DNA of 64,000 nucleotides from Volvariella volvacea V23 (lineage: Eukaryota; Basidiomycota; Agaricomycetes; Agaricales; Pluteaceae): assembly GCA_000349905.1 (NCBI GenBank), contig KB722740.1:29318-93317 (forward strand). The letters are read 5' to 3'. Of this stretch, positions 11,752 to 23,888 are shown in pieces (within the stretch, counting starts at the first letter, position 1; each line of letters begins with the position of its first letter). The notes under the pieces are model-generated. The model was not told the DNA's origin. It did no database searches and saw only the letters and a list, made by a program, of their open reading frames with translations. Both the position numbers and the translations under genes were made by a program.

Positions 11752-12977
11752 TCATGCTCGTGCCATTACATGCCATGGGTTCTGAGATCTGGCCGTAGGT
11801 CTTCGTCCGGGGAATTTCGACACCAGTGCTGCAATTCTGCTACTATTGGGTTTCGTTGACTTGTTCTTCGTCGAATCATTAGGAATCGGGAAATAGCCGA
11901 CAGATTCTTCTGGTCTTGAGGGCACAGAGATTTCATGACGGTGGGAATGGGAATAAGAATAGGGTTCGAAAAGAATGAATGATCTATCTTCTTCCATGAC
12001 ACCACCCGCCCTTAATGTTGACTCTGGTAACAGTGGCGGTGGCGGCGCCGTCTGGTCGAAAAATATTATTGAGCTTCCGGGTTCAACCTAGGCAAAGGAA
12101 TTGCAACAAATCAGTATGCCGTCCACGGAGCAAATTTTTCAAAGGCAAAGCAGCTGCAACGATATCCCGATGGTGAGCCTGGGCCACATTGCACCCTCGG
12201 GTCAATGAGGGAAGGTGCCCTGCACTTCCGGAGATGGATCTGCCCGGTTGTACGGAAGGCGTAAAGATAATTTTACTGTAGGGACGCTGGCAAGCAGCGA
12301 ACCCACAAAGCCTCTCACCGGCGCACTACCACCCAAGAACCATGCGTGGACAATTGAGCCCTACTCACCTGTGCGAAATCTCCCACCACTGGATGAGCGT
12401 CCGATATATCTCCATTCGAATACCACCCAATCTCGCCATCATCACACGTTCTGCACTCGTCGGTGTCAGAATCGGATTCGTCCGACCAGTTGGCAGGATG
12501 TTGATGCTGTGAACTTGGACCCTGAGCCTGAGGCGCAGAACACCAAGGGTTGGCCTGCGGTGAGGCCTTGGGTGTCACGGCGCCCACTGTGCTGTCAACG
12601 ACGGATTGCTGCCTTTGTATGGGCGTTGCTGTTGACGACGAGGTGGATACCGACACCCTCTCGACGGCCATTGCGTTGTCCACTGCTTCGTGATAACATA
12701 GCTCGGCAAAAGCTATTGTGGGGCAGTAGAGCAGTTGATCATCAAGACCATGTAGAGACGTCCAGTTATAATTATAACTGAGCGTGGTGGGATCCAGGAC
12801 ATCACTGGGGATAAAATCGGCTGTCGAGGCACCATCGCTGGTCATCTCGGAGGGTGCTGCACTCTTTGGTAGTGATAGAGTAAGAGGCGGTAGAGTGTAG
12901 CCTTCTACTGAGGTAGCCCAGGTCATAATATCAGGAAAGTCGAGGCTGTCTCTGCTCATAATGAACAGTAGTGGCAA
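11752..12977 (-). CDS. hypothetical protein, Ser/Thr-rich with acidic patch
   Basis: Two exons (12977-12369 and 12087-11752) join in phase 0 through a GTGAGT donor and a CCTAG acceptor to give 314 residues; an internal ATG six codons later (12959) is an alternative start. The protein has no recognisable domain. The first exon is low-complexity with many Ser/Thr/Ala/Gln and an acidic stretch with two nearby cysteines (DESDSDTDECRTCDDGE). The second exon has a proline run and a basic, conserved-looking tail containing SSRIAALVSKFPGRRPTAR. The composition would suit a nuclear regulator, but that is inference. The exon lengths sum to whole codons, which supports the model. Confidence 0.6.
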
Positions 12978-13734
12978 CCTAGAGGCAGCAGGAGAAGGTG
13001 ATGGTAAGAATGAGAGGAAGCCTGTGGAACAGGTAATAACGAAACATGAGGGGTGGAGCCGGGGCTAAGAATGGTTGGCAGCGTGACTTACGGCGTAAGG
13101 GGATTATAGGCTTGCGAGGGAATCCGGGGATCGTGAAACCTCAATGAGCGCCAACGGGACCTTGAGGTGATATAGAACGTGAACCAAGGTCGGAACTGAC
13201 TGTAAAAGGAGATAGGTGCCGTGGCTTCGCAACTATAGTGCCAGACTAGAGGGTGGCGCAAGCCAACGTTAAAAAAGAGGGACAGGGGAAGGTGGAGGAT
13301 GGACGGTGACGGGACGTGAAATATTCCGCATTCTTTTCTTATATCAGTGAATTATCTGACCCTTCCACTACTCGAATCGTCAGGTTTAATTTTGCTGTTC
13401 AAGGGTTGAAGGCCCCGTACGTTACTGTGGGCCGTTGCCGGGGGTATGGATTGGTTCGCATCCCTTAATTCTTGCAGGCGGATATAGGCAAAAGGAGGCA
13501 AAAGCCCACTGCACGTGAACCAGGTCAGATTCCTAGAAACCCTATAATCACAAAAAACCTGGTAATCCAGGCAATAACAAAAGATGCAGGATGACGAACT
13601 CTATGGGGATGCTGCGAGGAAACTATCATATACAAAGCGATGCGAAGTGAATGCCATGAAAGTAGAATGAGATGAAGTATGCGACGTGGGTGTGGTTTTT
13701 GTCAGAGCGAATACTCGTGACTCGTGAGCACGGC
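12978..13734. other. intergenic, no gene seen
   Basis: About 0.75 kb between two minus-strand genes; it should hold the promoter of the 11752-12977 gene. No RNA gene or repeat was recognised. Confidence 0.6.
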
Positions 13735-14532
13735 TCATGCTGAAGGAAGGACTGGAGCCTCAACAACCGATTTACTCTTCCGTCTCGTAAACTTTGACGT
13801 TAGATCCTTCGCCTTCGCTACCCAGCTGCTTCCTGTATTTGGGGAACTCAAGCTCGTCCGCGATGCCCTTCTCGACAGACTGCCAGGTGCATGGACATGT
13901 GAGATAGGACCGGTCTGCTCGATCTGACCCTCCTCGGTGGAATCTACCGTCGCCTCCCTCACGGTTACGTCGATAACCACACCACCTTCGAATTTGGAAG
14001 TCACGGTCGTAGAACGCGATCGACTTAGTCGTTTAGGCAGCAGACTGCCTAGACCCGAGCGCCCAGCGATTGTGGTCACTTGGGTCACATGGGTTTCTGA
14101 TTCTGCAACTTCGTCCTCCTCGTTGACGTGTTCTAGCTCATCGTGCGAGGCGAAAGAATCATAGCTCCCGTTCTGCAAAGGGGAAGGAAGATAATAAGAA
14201 TAATAGATGAGATCAGCATCTAGATTAGCAAGAACAATGAGGCAGGCACTTACGTGGGACTGCACCTGGTAGAACTGGGCTGATCCCCGCTTTTGTTTGG
14301 TGGGACTCCTGGTGCCACTAGACCCAACATCCAGCTGTGTGCATGCACACCACACGAAGAGACACAATAGATAAGCCAACCACGAAAACAATAGGCCGAA
14401 CAAAGATGATCTTACCTGCCCAATGCGGGACACGGATACACTTGTTCTCCGTTTGGGGCGACTTAGAGAGGCCTCGAGCTCGGCCCGTCTAGCGGCCTCT
14501 TCCTCTATTTGGAGGAATATCTGGGGCGCCAT
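13735..14532 (-). CDS. small hypothetical fungal protein
   Basis: Three exons (14532-14416, 14334-14254, 14172-13735), all in phase 0, give 211 residues. The N-terminus MAPQIFLQIEEEAARRAELE is a short acidic helix followed by a basic segment (RPKRRTSVSVSRIGQ). The middle is acidic (DELEHVNEEDEVAESE) and the C-terminus is Ser/Lys/Arg-rich (TSKFTRRKSKSVVE). No domain is recognised and the protein is probably largely disordered. The introns have clean GTAAGA and GTAAGT donors and CAG acceptors. Its function cannot be stated. Confidence 0.65.
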   Translation of the reverse strand: MAPQIFLQIEEEAARRAELEASLSRPKRRTSVSVSRIGQVRSSLFGLLFSWLAYLLCLFVWCACTQLDVGSSGTRSPTKQKRGSAQFYQVQSHVSACLIVLANLDADLIYYSYYLPSPLQNGSYDSFASHDELEHVNEEDEVAESETHVTQVTTIAGRSGLGSLLPKRLSRSRSTTVTSKFEGGVVIDVTVREATVDSTEEGQIEQTGPISHVHAPGSLSRRASRTSLSSPNTGSSWVAKAKDLTSKFTRRKSKSVVEAPVLPSA

Positions 14533-16329
14533 GAGATGGATCTATGACACACGGCTGGAGTAAGCGCACCTGTTCGAGGACGGTGTTGTCTGCCAAGGAA
14601 ACAGACTTGTCGACTGGTACGTGGATGGCGGCAGTGAGCATTGACACGAAGGGCTTGGGAGGTGGAGACTAGGTGAGGGGGTGGGTGGGGGAGGAGGCGA
14701 TGGATGCGAGAGAAGGCAGGGGGTATATAAGTGGAAAAAAGGGCATGTATACGAGCAGGGTTGTTGATTTAAAGGCGGGGGATGGAGGACCGCATGATGC
14801 TCAGCCTTTCCACGGAATCAAACACCCCTGCCTTTTCCGGAATAACACCCCACTCTATCCTCCTCATTATGTAACCTTCTTCCACGCTTCCAAGTTCTCA
14901 GCGCGCGGCGTTTCTTGGCTACCCTTTTGCCCGGTTAACACGGCTCATCCGACCGACCGTCCCGCCGTCAACTGAGATGATGTCCGTCCTTGCGTCCATG
15001 GCACCACCTGCCGGGCGGGCGCCAGTGCAGACGCCATTTCTACAATATCTCACCGTCTTTCCCCAGCTTCTCGTCTCCGCTGGCAGTTGTCCCACCCCAC
15101 CGCCAATTGTTCAACGTCAACGCCAGGACCACGATCACCAGCCCAGGGCTATCATGAAGACCTGAGCGGCATGCCCAACAAAAAAATCAGGACAAACACC
15201 CCATTGGATATTCCAAAGCAACCAGATCCAGAACTCCACTGGGAATGTGGTAACTTTGCATAGGGTGCAGATTCTAGAGCTTTGATCAATCTCGGAAAAA
15301 CGTGAGGGAAATGGGCCCGCTGGTCTTCCGCCAAAAAAAACAGTGAGAAAATAGGGTACAACAAAGTTCCATACAATATCAGAACCAATGGGAGTACTGC
15401 CGCCAGCGTATCAGCGATATTCGCAATTGCACAAATCAAAGAGACTTGGATGATCTTCTTAGCTTCCCTCGGTAACCCTTGTTTCCACCCGGCCGCCAAC
15501 TCATACCCAAAACCTAAATTATTGGGACCCACAGCGGCGAAGTATCAGGAAGTATGAATGAACCCCAATCGCCAGCGAAGTGCACGGACTGAAGCTCGAG
15601 CGCTAGAGAATCACTGGTCAGAGTAGAGCCACCAAGTCCCTTCATCACGCTCCACCACCACGCACGCTTACACACACGTACATGCTGGCAGGTGAGAAGT
15701 CGAGTAGTGTACACGCAGTCACACTACACACAAAAACCACGTTAATGCCTCGGTGCTTTTTGACGCCACACCATCATCCATCAGTTTCTTCCCCACACGA
15801 CCCATGGGCCTACTTGGGCCACGGACTAATCGCCCAAAAGTGGCGTTTAACCAAGCAGCACACCATCAGGCACACACCCCGTACACCCCCTATGCTTCTG
15901 ATTCATTCCGAGGTCCAAATAGTCGTATATTTGATACGCGTGCAATCGAACCGCTGGCCTCCAACTTACCTCTTCGAACTCTTCCTCGCTAAAGCCTTCG
16001 GTCCTTCGTGTCTTCGGCCCCCTCAAAAGCAAGAGTAATTTCAAGGACCCTTTTTTCTAGCCTTTTCTCGATAGAATTCGAAAGGGTTGCTCATCATTCC
16101 ATTTCATCGCGAGGTAATTCGCGAAATACATTGACGACAGGAGCAATGACAAAAATAGAATTCACAAACACGATCCCTATTTACTTGATATTTACCTACC
16201 CATCTACAATACATTTGATGAATCCATGCACAAGACTACTTGGCTACAACCACTAGTAGAAACGCAAATAGGAGAGCACCCCGACCCAAAAATGTCTCCC
16301 CCATACCCCACTTCGCTTCACCGTCGACA
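14533..16329. other. long intergenic stretch, no gene supported
   Basis: About 1.8 kb. A minus-strand open frame at 15152-15532 encodes a hydrophobic sequence but lacks an ATG, splice context and homology I recognise. The remainder has no coding signal I can support. Confidence 0.5.
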
Positions 16330-17433
16330 TCAATACCGCGTCATCGACGCCCGAATCTTATAATCCGAATAAAACTCCAAAAACAATTTCTCATGTGACC
16401 TCAAACCACACTTTGAAGACGGTGATCGCGGATAAGGCGACACAAAATCAAAATCTGGCGTCTCCTCTCCTTTCTCTCCTCTCCCCACACCCTTCGGCGC
16501 CACGTCCAATCCTGAGTATGCGTGCGTCCTGACGGCAGCGATCCTAGCACCTTTCGAGGGCGTCGTCGCGATGATTGGTACCAGTGATCCGGCGGCATCA
16601 TTAGCCACATTGGAAGATGAACCTGACCGTGATAGGGATCCTGCCGCCGTCTCCCTCCCTGCTTTTCTGCTGGACTCTTCCAGGCCACTAATTCCATTTC
16701 CACTCTTAGCACCACTACTCACGGTACTAGTGCCACCGCGCAAAAGCGTTCTATGCTCCTTCCTCCAATTCCATTCAGTGCCATTCGTATTGGTACTGGC
16801 TCCGACCTGAGCCTGGGCTTGGGGTTGCGCGTGGTCCTGGTTCTTGGATTTACGTTCGCGAAGCGAAGTCGTGTATTTAGCGATCTACCAAAAGACACAA
16901 AGAACGAAAACAATCGCAATGTTCACGTCAGTCAATTAGTTCAAATCCGTCTGTCAAAGTTTGATAATTCCATCCAAGTTGACAGGTGTCATACGCATCC
17001 GAAGACCAACGGACCTCGTTTGCTTGAAAGGTGGTAGGCAGTGGTATGAAAGACGTTGACGTCGACTTCGAGGCGTCGACGGGTGCAATTATCACCACCG
17101 CGGGGATCTCATTAACCCAAACTTGGTCCCCAAGAAATAAAAAGCAACCCCCTATCCAAGTAGGCTTCCGTCCATAGCCAACCAACCACACGCGTCCAAG
17201 ACAAAACGAAGATAAATACAAGCCACAAACACTGAGCCACTCACCCTGTACACCCTCGTCTGTCGGGCTTTAGGAGGCCTTAGATTCGTTCGTATGGGGT
17301 CCATGTATTCCTCATTAAGCGTCCCATATGCCGAAATCGTATACGGATCCTTTTCCTTCTTGCCGCCAGATGCAGATGAAGTTCGCGATTTGCCACTCCC
17401 AGATGCGGTGCTGCTTGCTTCTCGTCTTGCCAC
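16330..17433 (-). CDS. hypothetical protein with C-terminal basic helix and Ser-rich tail
   Basis: Three exons are proposed. Exon 1 (17433-17245) starts MARREASSTASGSGK and ends QTRVYR at a GTGAGT donor. Exon 2 contains WVNEIPAVVIIAPVDASKS and ends ANE at 17015 with a non-standard GTCCGT donor. Exon 3 (16884-16330) begins IAKYTTSLRERKSKNQ and ends RASMTRY. Exon 3 joins exon 2 in phase 0. The acceptor of exon 2 is uncertain: 17164 keeps frame but is a weak site. The conserved-looking core is DPYTISAYGTLNEEYMDPIRTNLRPP in exon 1 plus exon 2. I do not recognise a family. The tail contains Gln/Ala and Ser/Gly repeats and is probably disordered. Confidence 0.5.
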
Positions 17434-18839
17434 CGCGGTGTGACCCTAAGGAAGGAGAAGAAGAAGAGGTAAGAGGGTGAGCAAGGTCCCCAAAGTGGAG
17501 ATGAGATGACATAGATGGTGGTGATGACGGCGATGACGACGACCCATGACGAGAGTCGGGGACGCGTACATTAAAAGGAAAACGTCGTCCACACACACGA
17601 ACCCTTCAGGTTAACGAACCCCCCAGAGCAAAGATCCAATAATAACCAACCTAACCCTCACCTTAGCCTTGGACTCCGCGAAAATCGTAACTGGGACTGG
17701 CATTCGTGGGGGCATATGCGCTGTCCTCCAATCCTGAGAGATTAGCAATGTCGAGGCAGAAAGAGATTGAGAAAGGCCTTTCCCCTTCCTCAAAGATCCC
17801 ATATGAATGCCCCACAAAAGGTTATTTATTTAGACCCCCGAGCATTCCATATTAGTATGATCAAAGCCTCCTTACACCGACGCACAGCGTCAAAGTGGCC
17901 TGCAAAAGCGCAATGCACAAAGAGCCTTCATAATGATATTAAAGGGCAATGAAGGGCACGAGGCGCCAACCAATCAGAGCGGCCACTCCGAATGGGGTTG
18001 CAATTTACGGGCCCTCATGCCGCTAAGCGGAAGCAAACTCCCTCATGCGCTTCAAGGAGGGTAAACGCCCAGGTAGTACTCCAGTGGGTAAACAGCACGT
18101 GCTATCTTAGTTGATGCGCGTGGAGCTCAGAGCGCCGAGTATGGTTGCCTTAAGCGTAATGTTATGGCCTCAGAATGTCCGAGGTCTAAAAGCTCTCACG
18201 ACCGAGCAGATTTGCCATTGCCACATTGCGGAAAAGATAGTATTGACCGATGACCCACTTCTGGAGAGAAAAATTTATTGAACCAACACGAGATACAGCA
18301 CGAACCGTATCACATGAACTTTCAGCGCCACAAACGGAAGGGGCAGGGCACAAAGGGCGCGGAAATACGTGGCAAAATGGCACAAATGCTATACAATGAA
18401 CACTCTGGGAAGCAATCGTATGCTGGAATTGCCAGCTGATATGCCGGGGAAATGGCTACTCGCATAGTCGAAGGTGAACGAAAGGTCCAAGAATCACGTA
18501 CGCGTTGGCATTCAGGCACAAGCACTCTCTTTTCTTCATGGAATTTGCAACATCCTCGGTCTTTTGGAACGATCCTAGCAGCAGCTGACCGAGACATGAA
18601 GTGCGAACTCGAAATGCGTTGACGGGAGAGGGGTAAGAAGCTCTCGAACCAAAAAATTGAATTGTCGTGCGGGGTTAAAAGAGGGACAAAGATTGCCGAA
18701 ACTTAAGCGGCGTAGTCGAGAATGCCAGGCTCACAAGGGCAGAAAAGGGGAATTGACGGTATGCCAATAGTCGGCAAAGGCAAATAGTCCAATAGAATCA
18801 ATGGAAGCCAGAGACAGTAGAAGGGGGTATGAACAGATT
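17434..18839. other. intergenic, no gene supported
   Basis: About 1.4 kb between two minus-strand genes. Only short unconvincing frames occur (for example 18186-18597 on the minus strand). No repeats or RNA genes were recognised. Confidence 0.5.
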
Positions 18840-20426
18840 TCACGGAGTAGTTTTGCAGGTCCAAGAAAACGCGTGATGTCCGGGATCGCCACAGAAGGAG
18901 CATAAATGCGCCCTGTTATTCTGACTATGGAAGCAAACGACCTTATCTCCGCCGACATTCCAGATCCTGCATACAATTTGTCGAGTTTCAGCCACCACAA
19001 TGTCGTTGCCTCCAGTAGGTTCAACAAAGGTAGGCTGGCCATCCAGGAAGGTCGTGTGTCGACAAGCAGAAAAGTAGTGCCCTGGTCTTCCACATACTAG
19101 GCATAGTATAGCAGGGGAACTGTTCTGTCGACTTCTTCGATTTCGTTGTCGCTTAGGAGCCATGGGTATGGTATTAGTCGCGCTTCCACTGACTGAGGCG
19201 GTATCGATCCTTGATGGTAACGAAGGCGCCACAGAATGCTCTGAGAGAACAGATTGACGAGATGGCGATGTAGTACGCGTTCGGGTTTCCGCAGTGATGG
19301 TCGTGTTGCGTTCGCTCTGTTCATGGTGTTCATAGTGCCCGTGTACGTTGTGACCGTTACGTTCAAAATCTCGCCTAAGAAGAGCCGTCTGAAGTTCGGC
19401 CTCGTAATACGCGGGGTCGTAAGAGAATGGGCTGCCAAAGTATAGCTGTCGTAGTTTGACATCAACTTCCTTAATCGCATCAAACTTTTCAGCAATATCT
19501 TCTTGGCGTCTAAAGAAATTGAAGTGGTCTTCCCAACGCTTTGCTACCGTGCAGCTCGGGTCATCGATCGAGTCCCGAAGAGCCATAAATTCGATATAGT
19601 TCTGTGCAGCTTGAAACCATTGGGCGGGGTGCAGTTGTTCTTCAGATCCAAACCGGTTTTGAAAATCAACGACATCCAGGATATATGACGCGTCATCTTC
19701 GTCCTCGTCGTCCTCGTCGTCAGAATACAAGCTTCGTTCTGGACCAACTATGCCGCCAAATAGCTTTCTATACCGGAGAGTATGCACCTGTCGAGTTATA
19801 TTGGCGATGTTGCGAAACGTGAAGAGTGAAAGAGGCATGTATATATTGTGCTGCGCCAGGTGGTGAAGGACATAGTGGAATGGATACTTGATGGGTTCGC
19901 CAGGTTGGCGAGAGATTTCTTGAACCGGTTTATATATGCGTCGTTTCTTGGGTATTACTTGCTCCTCGACTTCGTCGTCATCTGGATCACGAGGCCGCTT
20001 CGTGCATGGCGATGTTTCGACCTGCGTGGGAGATGGTGGGAGGGGAGAGGGTGGAGGCGGAGGTGAAAGCGCTCTAGGGCGTTCGTCATCAGATAGAGTG
20101 ATCAAGGACGAGCAATCTGACGCGTCTTCAGGGTATCGATCTGGTGCAGCGAGGTGCCTTGCATGCTTTAGTTCTCGTTGGAGGTTTCGGTCTTCGATTT
20201 GGCGATTTTGTTCTTGCTTAGCTAACTTTGGAAGGCGACGAAGGAGCGAGGAGATCTGCTCGTTTATATGCGTCTTTCTCTTGCGGGAAGAGCTGACAAT
20301 AGGTGACGTTGATTGGCGATTCATTCCGGATCCATTGAATGGCATTTGAGCACGGCTATGAGAGAGACGAGAGCTGTGATTGAGATTGGGCGATATGATC
20401 TCTGACTTGAGGTCGAACTTGGGCAT
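18840..20426 (-). CDS. double zinc-knuckle protein, possibly gag-derived
   Basis: A single uninterrupted frame of 528 residues, unusual among its intron-rich neighbours. The N-terminal half has a basic segment with short coiled-coil (ISSLLRRLPKLAKQEQNRQ), a proline run, and an acidic run (SDDEDDEDEDD). The middle (~180-350) is a helical region. The C-terminal part has a clear CCHC knuckle, CLVCGRPGHYFSAC, and a second related cluster, CSFCGDPGHHAFSWTC, separated by a stretch of about 55 residues with ICR-like and HxC-like residues. Zinc knuckles bind single-stranded nucleic acid. In Agaricomycetes this arrangement recurs in gag-like proteins of retroelements and in genes derived from them. 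No protease, reverse transcriptase or LTR is next to it, so domestication or a relic is an inference. The neighbouring gene at 20747 is divergent, with 320 bp between them. Confidence 0.7.
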   Translation of the reverse strand: MPKFDLKSEIISPNLNHSSRLSHSRAQMPFNGSGMNRQSTSPIVSSSRKRKTHINEQISSLLRRLPKLAKQEQNRQIEDRNLQRELKHARHLAAPDRYPEDASDCSSLITLSDDERPRALSPPPPPSPLPPSPTQVETSPCTKRPRDPDDDEVEEQVIPKKRRIYKPVQEISRQPGEPIKYPFHYVLHHLAQHNIYMPLSLFTFRNIANITRQVHTLRYRKLFGGIVGPERSLYSDDEDDEDEDDASYILDVVDFQNRFGSEEQLHPAQWFQAAQNYIEFMALRDSIDDPSCTVAKRWEDHFNFFRRQEDIAEKFDAIKEVDVKLRQLYFGSPFSYDPAYYEAELQTALLRRDFERNGHNVHGHYEHHEQSERNTTITAETRTRTTSPSRQSVLSEHSVAPSLPSRIDTASVSGSATNTIPMAPKRQRNRRSRQNSSPAILCLVCGRPGHYFSACRHTTFLDGQPTFVEPTGGNDIVVAETRQIVCRIWNVGGDKVVCFHSQNNRAHLCSFCGDPGHHAFSWTCKTTP

Positions 20427-20746
20427 TGCGCGGGTTGTCCAAGTGAAAGGAGAGAAAGCAAGAGAGGCCCGAAAACGATCGGGGCCTCAAATACTGTCTT
20501 CGGGACTTTCCGAGCAGCACTGATACACAGCTTGCTTTGTCGCATTTACTGAGGTTTCTTGCTCGCGATGTATAGATTTCAAGAGCGTGAAGGGCGTTGC
20601 AAACGACAAGCGAGAACGTTGAAGATGTAGGACAAGGACGTGGTGGGTTGGCAGGGTCGACTTCTTTGCTGTGACCTCATAGACCCGGCAATTGCCACGC
20701 CGGTGAAGAGCGCATCGCTCGACCTGCAAAACCCTTCAAGGAGCAA

Positions 20747-21190
20747 ATGCGCGTCACCCGTTGGACCTACGTCCCACATGCGCTCTACTCTGTAGCCATA
20801 ACCTCGCTCTCCATCCACCTCGTCAATCACCGCAGAACGTCATCGGAGGAACAATCACGCGTCGCGGCCCAGCTCTCGATTTTGGAATCCCTGGCCCAGG
20901 GACTCCGGTCGGGGAACGTAACGAACGATGAGATTGATAGGTTGAAGAGACTCGCTAAGCCTAAGCCGGTCGAGAACGATGTTTTGGGCAGGAAAAAGTC
21001 GACAATGGATGGGAAGGAGGAGGGAAGTACGAGTTGGAAGGATGCTTTCTTTGGCAGGAAACCCTCTGGGGAGCTGAGTAAATGGGAACTGAAGGAACTG
21101 GAAGAAGGTTGGGCTCTGTTTATGCTATTTCTGGACGCAGCTCATATGTTTTTGTATGCAGTAAAGAAGGAATTGTCCAAGGACTCGTAA
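20747..21190 (+). CDS. small single-pass membrane protein, function unknown
   Basis: Single-exon ORF of 147 residues. The N-terminus MRVTRWTYVPHALYSVAITS is basic then hydrophobic, giving one membrane segment at about residues 8-27 that could be a mitochondrial anchor. A charged helical region (SRVAAQLSILESLAQGLRSG) and a conserved-looking block WKDAFFGRKPSGELSKWELK follow, then a second weakly hydrophobic stretch near residues 122-137 (WALFMLFLDAAHMFLYAV). It shares a 320-bp divergent promoter region with the zinc-knuckle gene. I do not recognise a named family. A mitochondrial or ER location is inferred from the N-terminus only. Confidence 0.6.
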   Translation: MRVTRWTYVPHALYSVAITSLSIHLVNHRRTSSEEQSRVAAQLSILESLAQGLRSGNVTNDEIDRLKRLAKPKPVENDVLGRKKSTMDGKEEGSTSWKDAFFGRKPSGELSKWELKELEEGWALFMLFLDAAHMFLYAVKKELSKDS

Positions 21191-22378
21191 TGGCGGTATA
21201 AGCGCTTAACTAGTAAAGTACACGCCAACACCTCGACCAAGGCCATGATCGCAGTCGGCCGATCTAGGATGGATCGACACGGCTTGAGTAGGACAATGTT
21301 GACTAATGCGCAACTGATGTTCTCTGATTGACATACCCGTCTCCACTGTCATCATGCTGTTCCGTCCAATCTCGATATATCGAATCAACTATATTGCGTG
21401 CAGCTACATTATCAGTGAAATATGCGTAAATGTATGCGTAAGTACCCAAAATGCTAAATGAAGAAGGCGGGAATAAAGGCCGAGAGGGAACAAGAAAAAC
21501 AACATACCGTACCTAACGCGTGTCAAGGGAAGATGAGACCACAGTACCGACAACTACATGAAACAATCCACACACACAGGGAACACGACAGAAATCAGAA
21601 GGAAAGAAAAAACAACACGCGACTGCGATCAGATAATGCACCGCAGACATGATACCGGTATCGACAAGGGATGCCAAAGGGGAAAACAGGTGAACCAGCT
21701 GAAACCAAAGGGGTAAACTAAAATGAAAACAAGGGAAGACAGGGAGAATGGGGAAAGCAGCCAGCGACCAGCCCGAATGAGGAGAGGGAAATGAAGAGGA
21801 TGAGAAAAGAAAGGGGTATGTGTACAGGATAGAAGGAGATAAGACCACAGGATTAGGGAAGAGGAAAGGCAAAGGGAAGGAGATGATGAAAGTGGCTGGG
21901 CGATGCCGATGATGGGCGAAGATTCGATTGGACGTGGCAAAAGGAGATCGTCGGGGCTTAGAGGGGGCCTTCGAGCGGGTCATAGAAGGACAGGTCATCC
22001 GAGCTGGTCGTGTCTGCTTCGGAAACCAGGTCGCCATTATTGGAAAGCACGTCCACGCCATCCTCGTCATCATCGCGATCGCTGATTCGAACATCAAGTT
22101 CTTCGATCGCGGTAGCCAGCGATTCCATCGAAGTGTTCTTAGATAGTACGGAAAGCGGGCTCAGAACGGCCCGCCGTTCCCTGCTCGCGTGTCTCTTCTG
22201 CGTCTGGTTCGTCTCAATGTCATGCGTATTGATTTCAAGCGTTCATTCAGATACTCCATTGCGTCGATACTGCATACTCAACACTCCGTCAACATGCGTC
22301 TCCGTAGCATCCTTCCCGTTCCCATTCAAGACCCTCATCCCCGCGTCTAGAGACATCAAAACGCCACCGTTTGCAACC
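21191..22378. other. intergenic, 3' flank of first BTB gene
   Basis: About 1.2 kb. The minus strand is pyrimidine-rich (21513-22097) with low-complexity frames rich in Ser, Pro, Phe and Leu. No gene is supported. Confidence 0.5.
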
Positions 22379-23888
22379 TTAGTTGCCGCCATTTCGCTTG
22401 AGCCAGCCACCGGGTGCTCCTCGTCCCTTTTTACCTCCATTAGGGGTCGAGGGTCGGTCACCTGCTGGAGGCGCGTTTGAAAGGTCTGCAGTTGGTGTGT
22501 TGAGTTTGCGAGCGTCCTCGCTGGGCTCCTTGGTGTCCTTGGGACCTTTCTGGTCGACCTCGGGTGCGTTGGTTGTTGGGGCGACATTTGTTCCTGTGGT
22601 ATCAAGGCTGGGGCGAGGTGTAGAGGTGGGCTTGCTGGTGGGCTTTGGGGTGGCGTCTGTGGAAGCTGGGGCAGGGGTGGTGTTGGTAGTAGTTGCGTTG
22701 TTGTCGGGAGCTGATGTGAGCCCGAGGGAGTTGGCTGGCGCGGCATCTCCGTTGGTGGCGGGAGTTGACTTGATGGATTCCATGATGGATGTGGCAGCAG
22801 CGGTGGCGTTGAGGGGTGCTGCTGCTGTGGGCTTGATACTACTTGTTGTATCCCGGGGACCACTGTCCTTTCTAGGAGGCGTGGTGTTGGCGGATCCTGT
22901 AGATAATCGCAAAAAAGGACAAAAATTGTTAGCGCATCCAAAATGGAGTCACTCTAAAGAACCGTCACCCATCCACCTGCTGCAGTTCCATTAGGGATAT
23001 CCGACGGCACGGGAGCTGGCTCCGTCTTCGTCAAACCAAACAGATCCTTGACGATATTTTCCATCTCTATCTGATCAGCGTGGATAGTCGATGGGCTTCG
23101 TAGACCATTTTGTACAGGTTGTCGTGCACATTCGCGAGCTCTTGCGATCATAATACTCGTCTCCAGTCCTAATCGTAAACCTTCGTGAAGATCGAGAGGC
23201 TTCTCTCGTAGACATAGTGCAACATATTGAGGGAGCAGTAGGTTGCGGTCGACATCGTACTTGTGGTAAATAACGATCTTGTCGATGTCGGCCAGCAGCA
23301 GCAGTTCGAGTTCGCGGACTGCCAGCGCCTTGACCTCTGGGAAACCCCATCGATGGGCTAGGTCAAGAATAGCAGTCCAGTCTTCCGGTGGCGCCTTGTA
23401 CAGCGAGAACTTTCTGATCAAGCCCACCAAATGGGACAAGCGGTCATGACAAGAACATGAGCACGATGCGGCGATGGTGTCAACGGTCTCGTGAGCATTA
23501 TTTGGTTCCGAAGAATACGCGCGTGACTTACGGGTTGTAGAACACCCATAGGAACTTTGCAAAGTCTGCACTCCGCACACCGTCGAGAACGATTGCGCTG
23601 GCCATATCCGCCCCTTGGCGGCTCGCACCAGGCGTAGCCGGGGCGGTAAGCTTCCCTCTGAAAAACGCTGATTCACGTTCGAAGAAATACCGGTGAACCC
23701 GGAATTGGTAATGTTCAACCTAGACGACGAACAAGAAAAAAGGCGGTCAACATCGTCAGCAACGACAGAGCTGGCTTCGGCGATATGGACGATGGACTCA
23801 CTAAGAAATACAGGTCTCCGCCATTAATATAATAGTCTTCATGGCGTTGGAGAGCGACGAATTTTTCGTGATGGTCAGATTGGAACAT
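22379..23888 (-). CDS. BTB/POZ domain protein, copy A (long Pro/Thr/Ala tail)
   Basis: Four exons (23888-23802, 23719-23532, 23413-22977, 22896-22379) give 409 residues in frame. The BTB fold is marked by HEDYYINGGDLYFL, then FRVHRYFFERESAFFRG, then LWVFYNP, followed by a helical region starting FSLYKAPPEDWTAILDLAH that is shared with the other copies. BTB domains mediate dimerisation and often recruit substrates to cullin-3 ligases. Whether these fungal proteins do so is unknown. This copy differs from its neighbours in a roughly 170-residue low-complexity C-terminal tail rich in Thr, Pro, Ala and Asn, ending GWLKRNGGN. Intron phases 0, 2, 1 match copies B, C and D. Confidence 0.85.

Noticed and set aside
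15152..15532. Minus-strand 126-codon hydrophobic frame
   Set aside because: It begins at a non-ATG codon, has no splice sites joining it to neighbours and no family likeness.
21513..22097. Minus-strand 194-codon frame rich in Ser, Pro and Phe
   Set aside because: Overlapping frames of the same composition show that it is translated CT-rich flank, not a gene.
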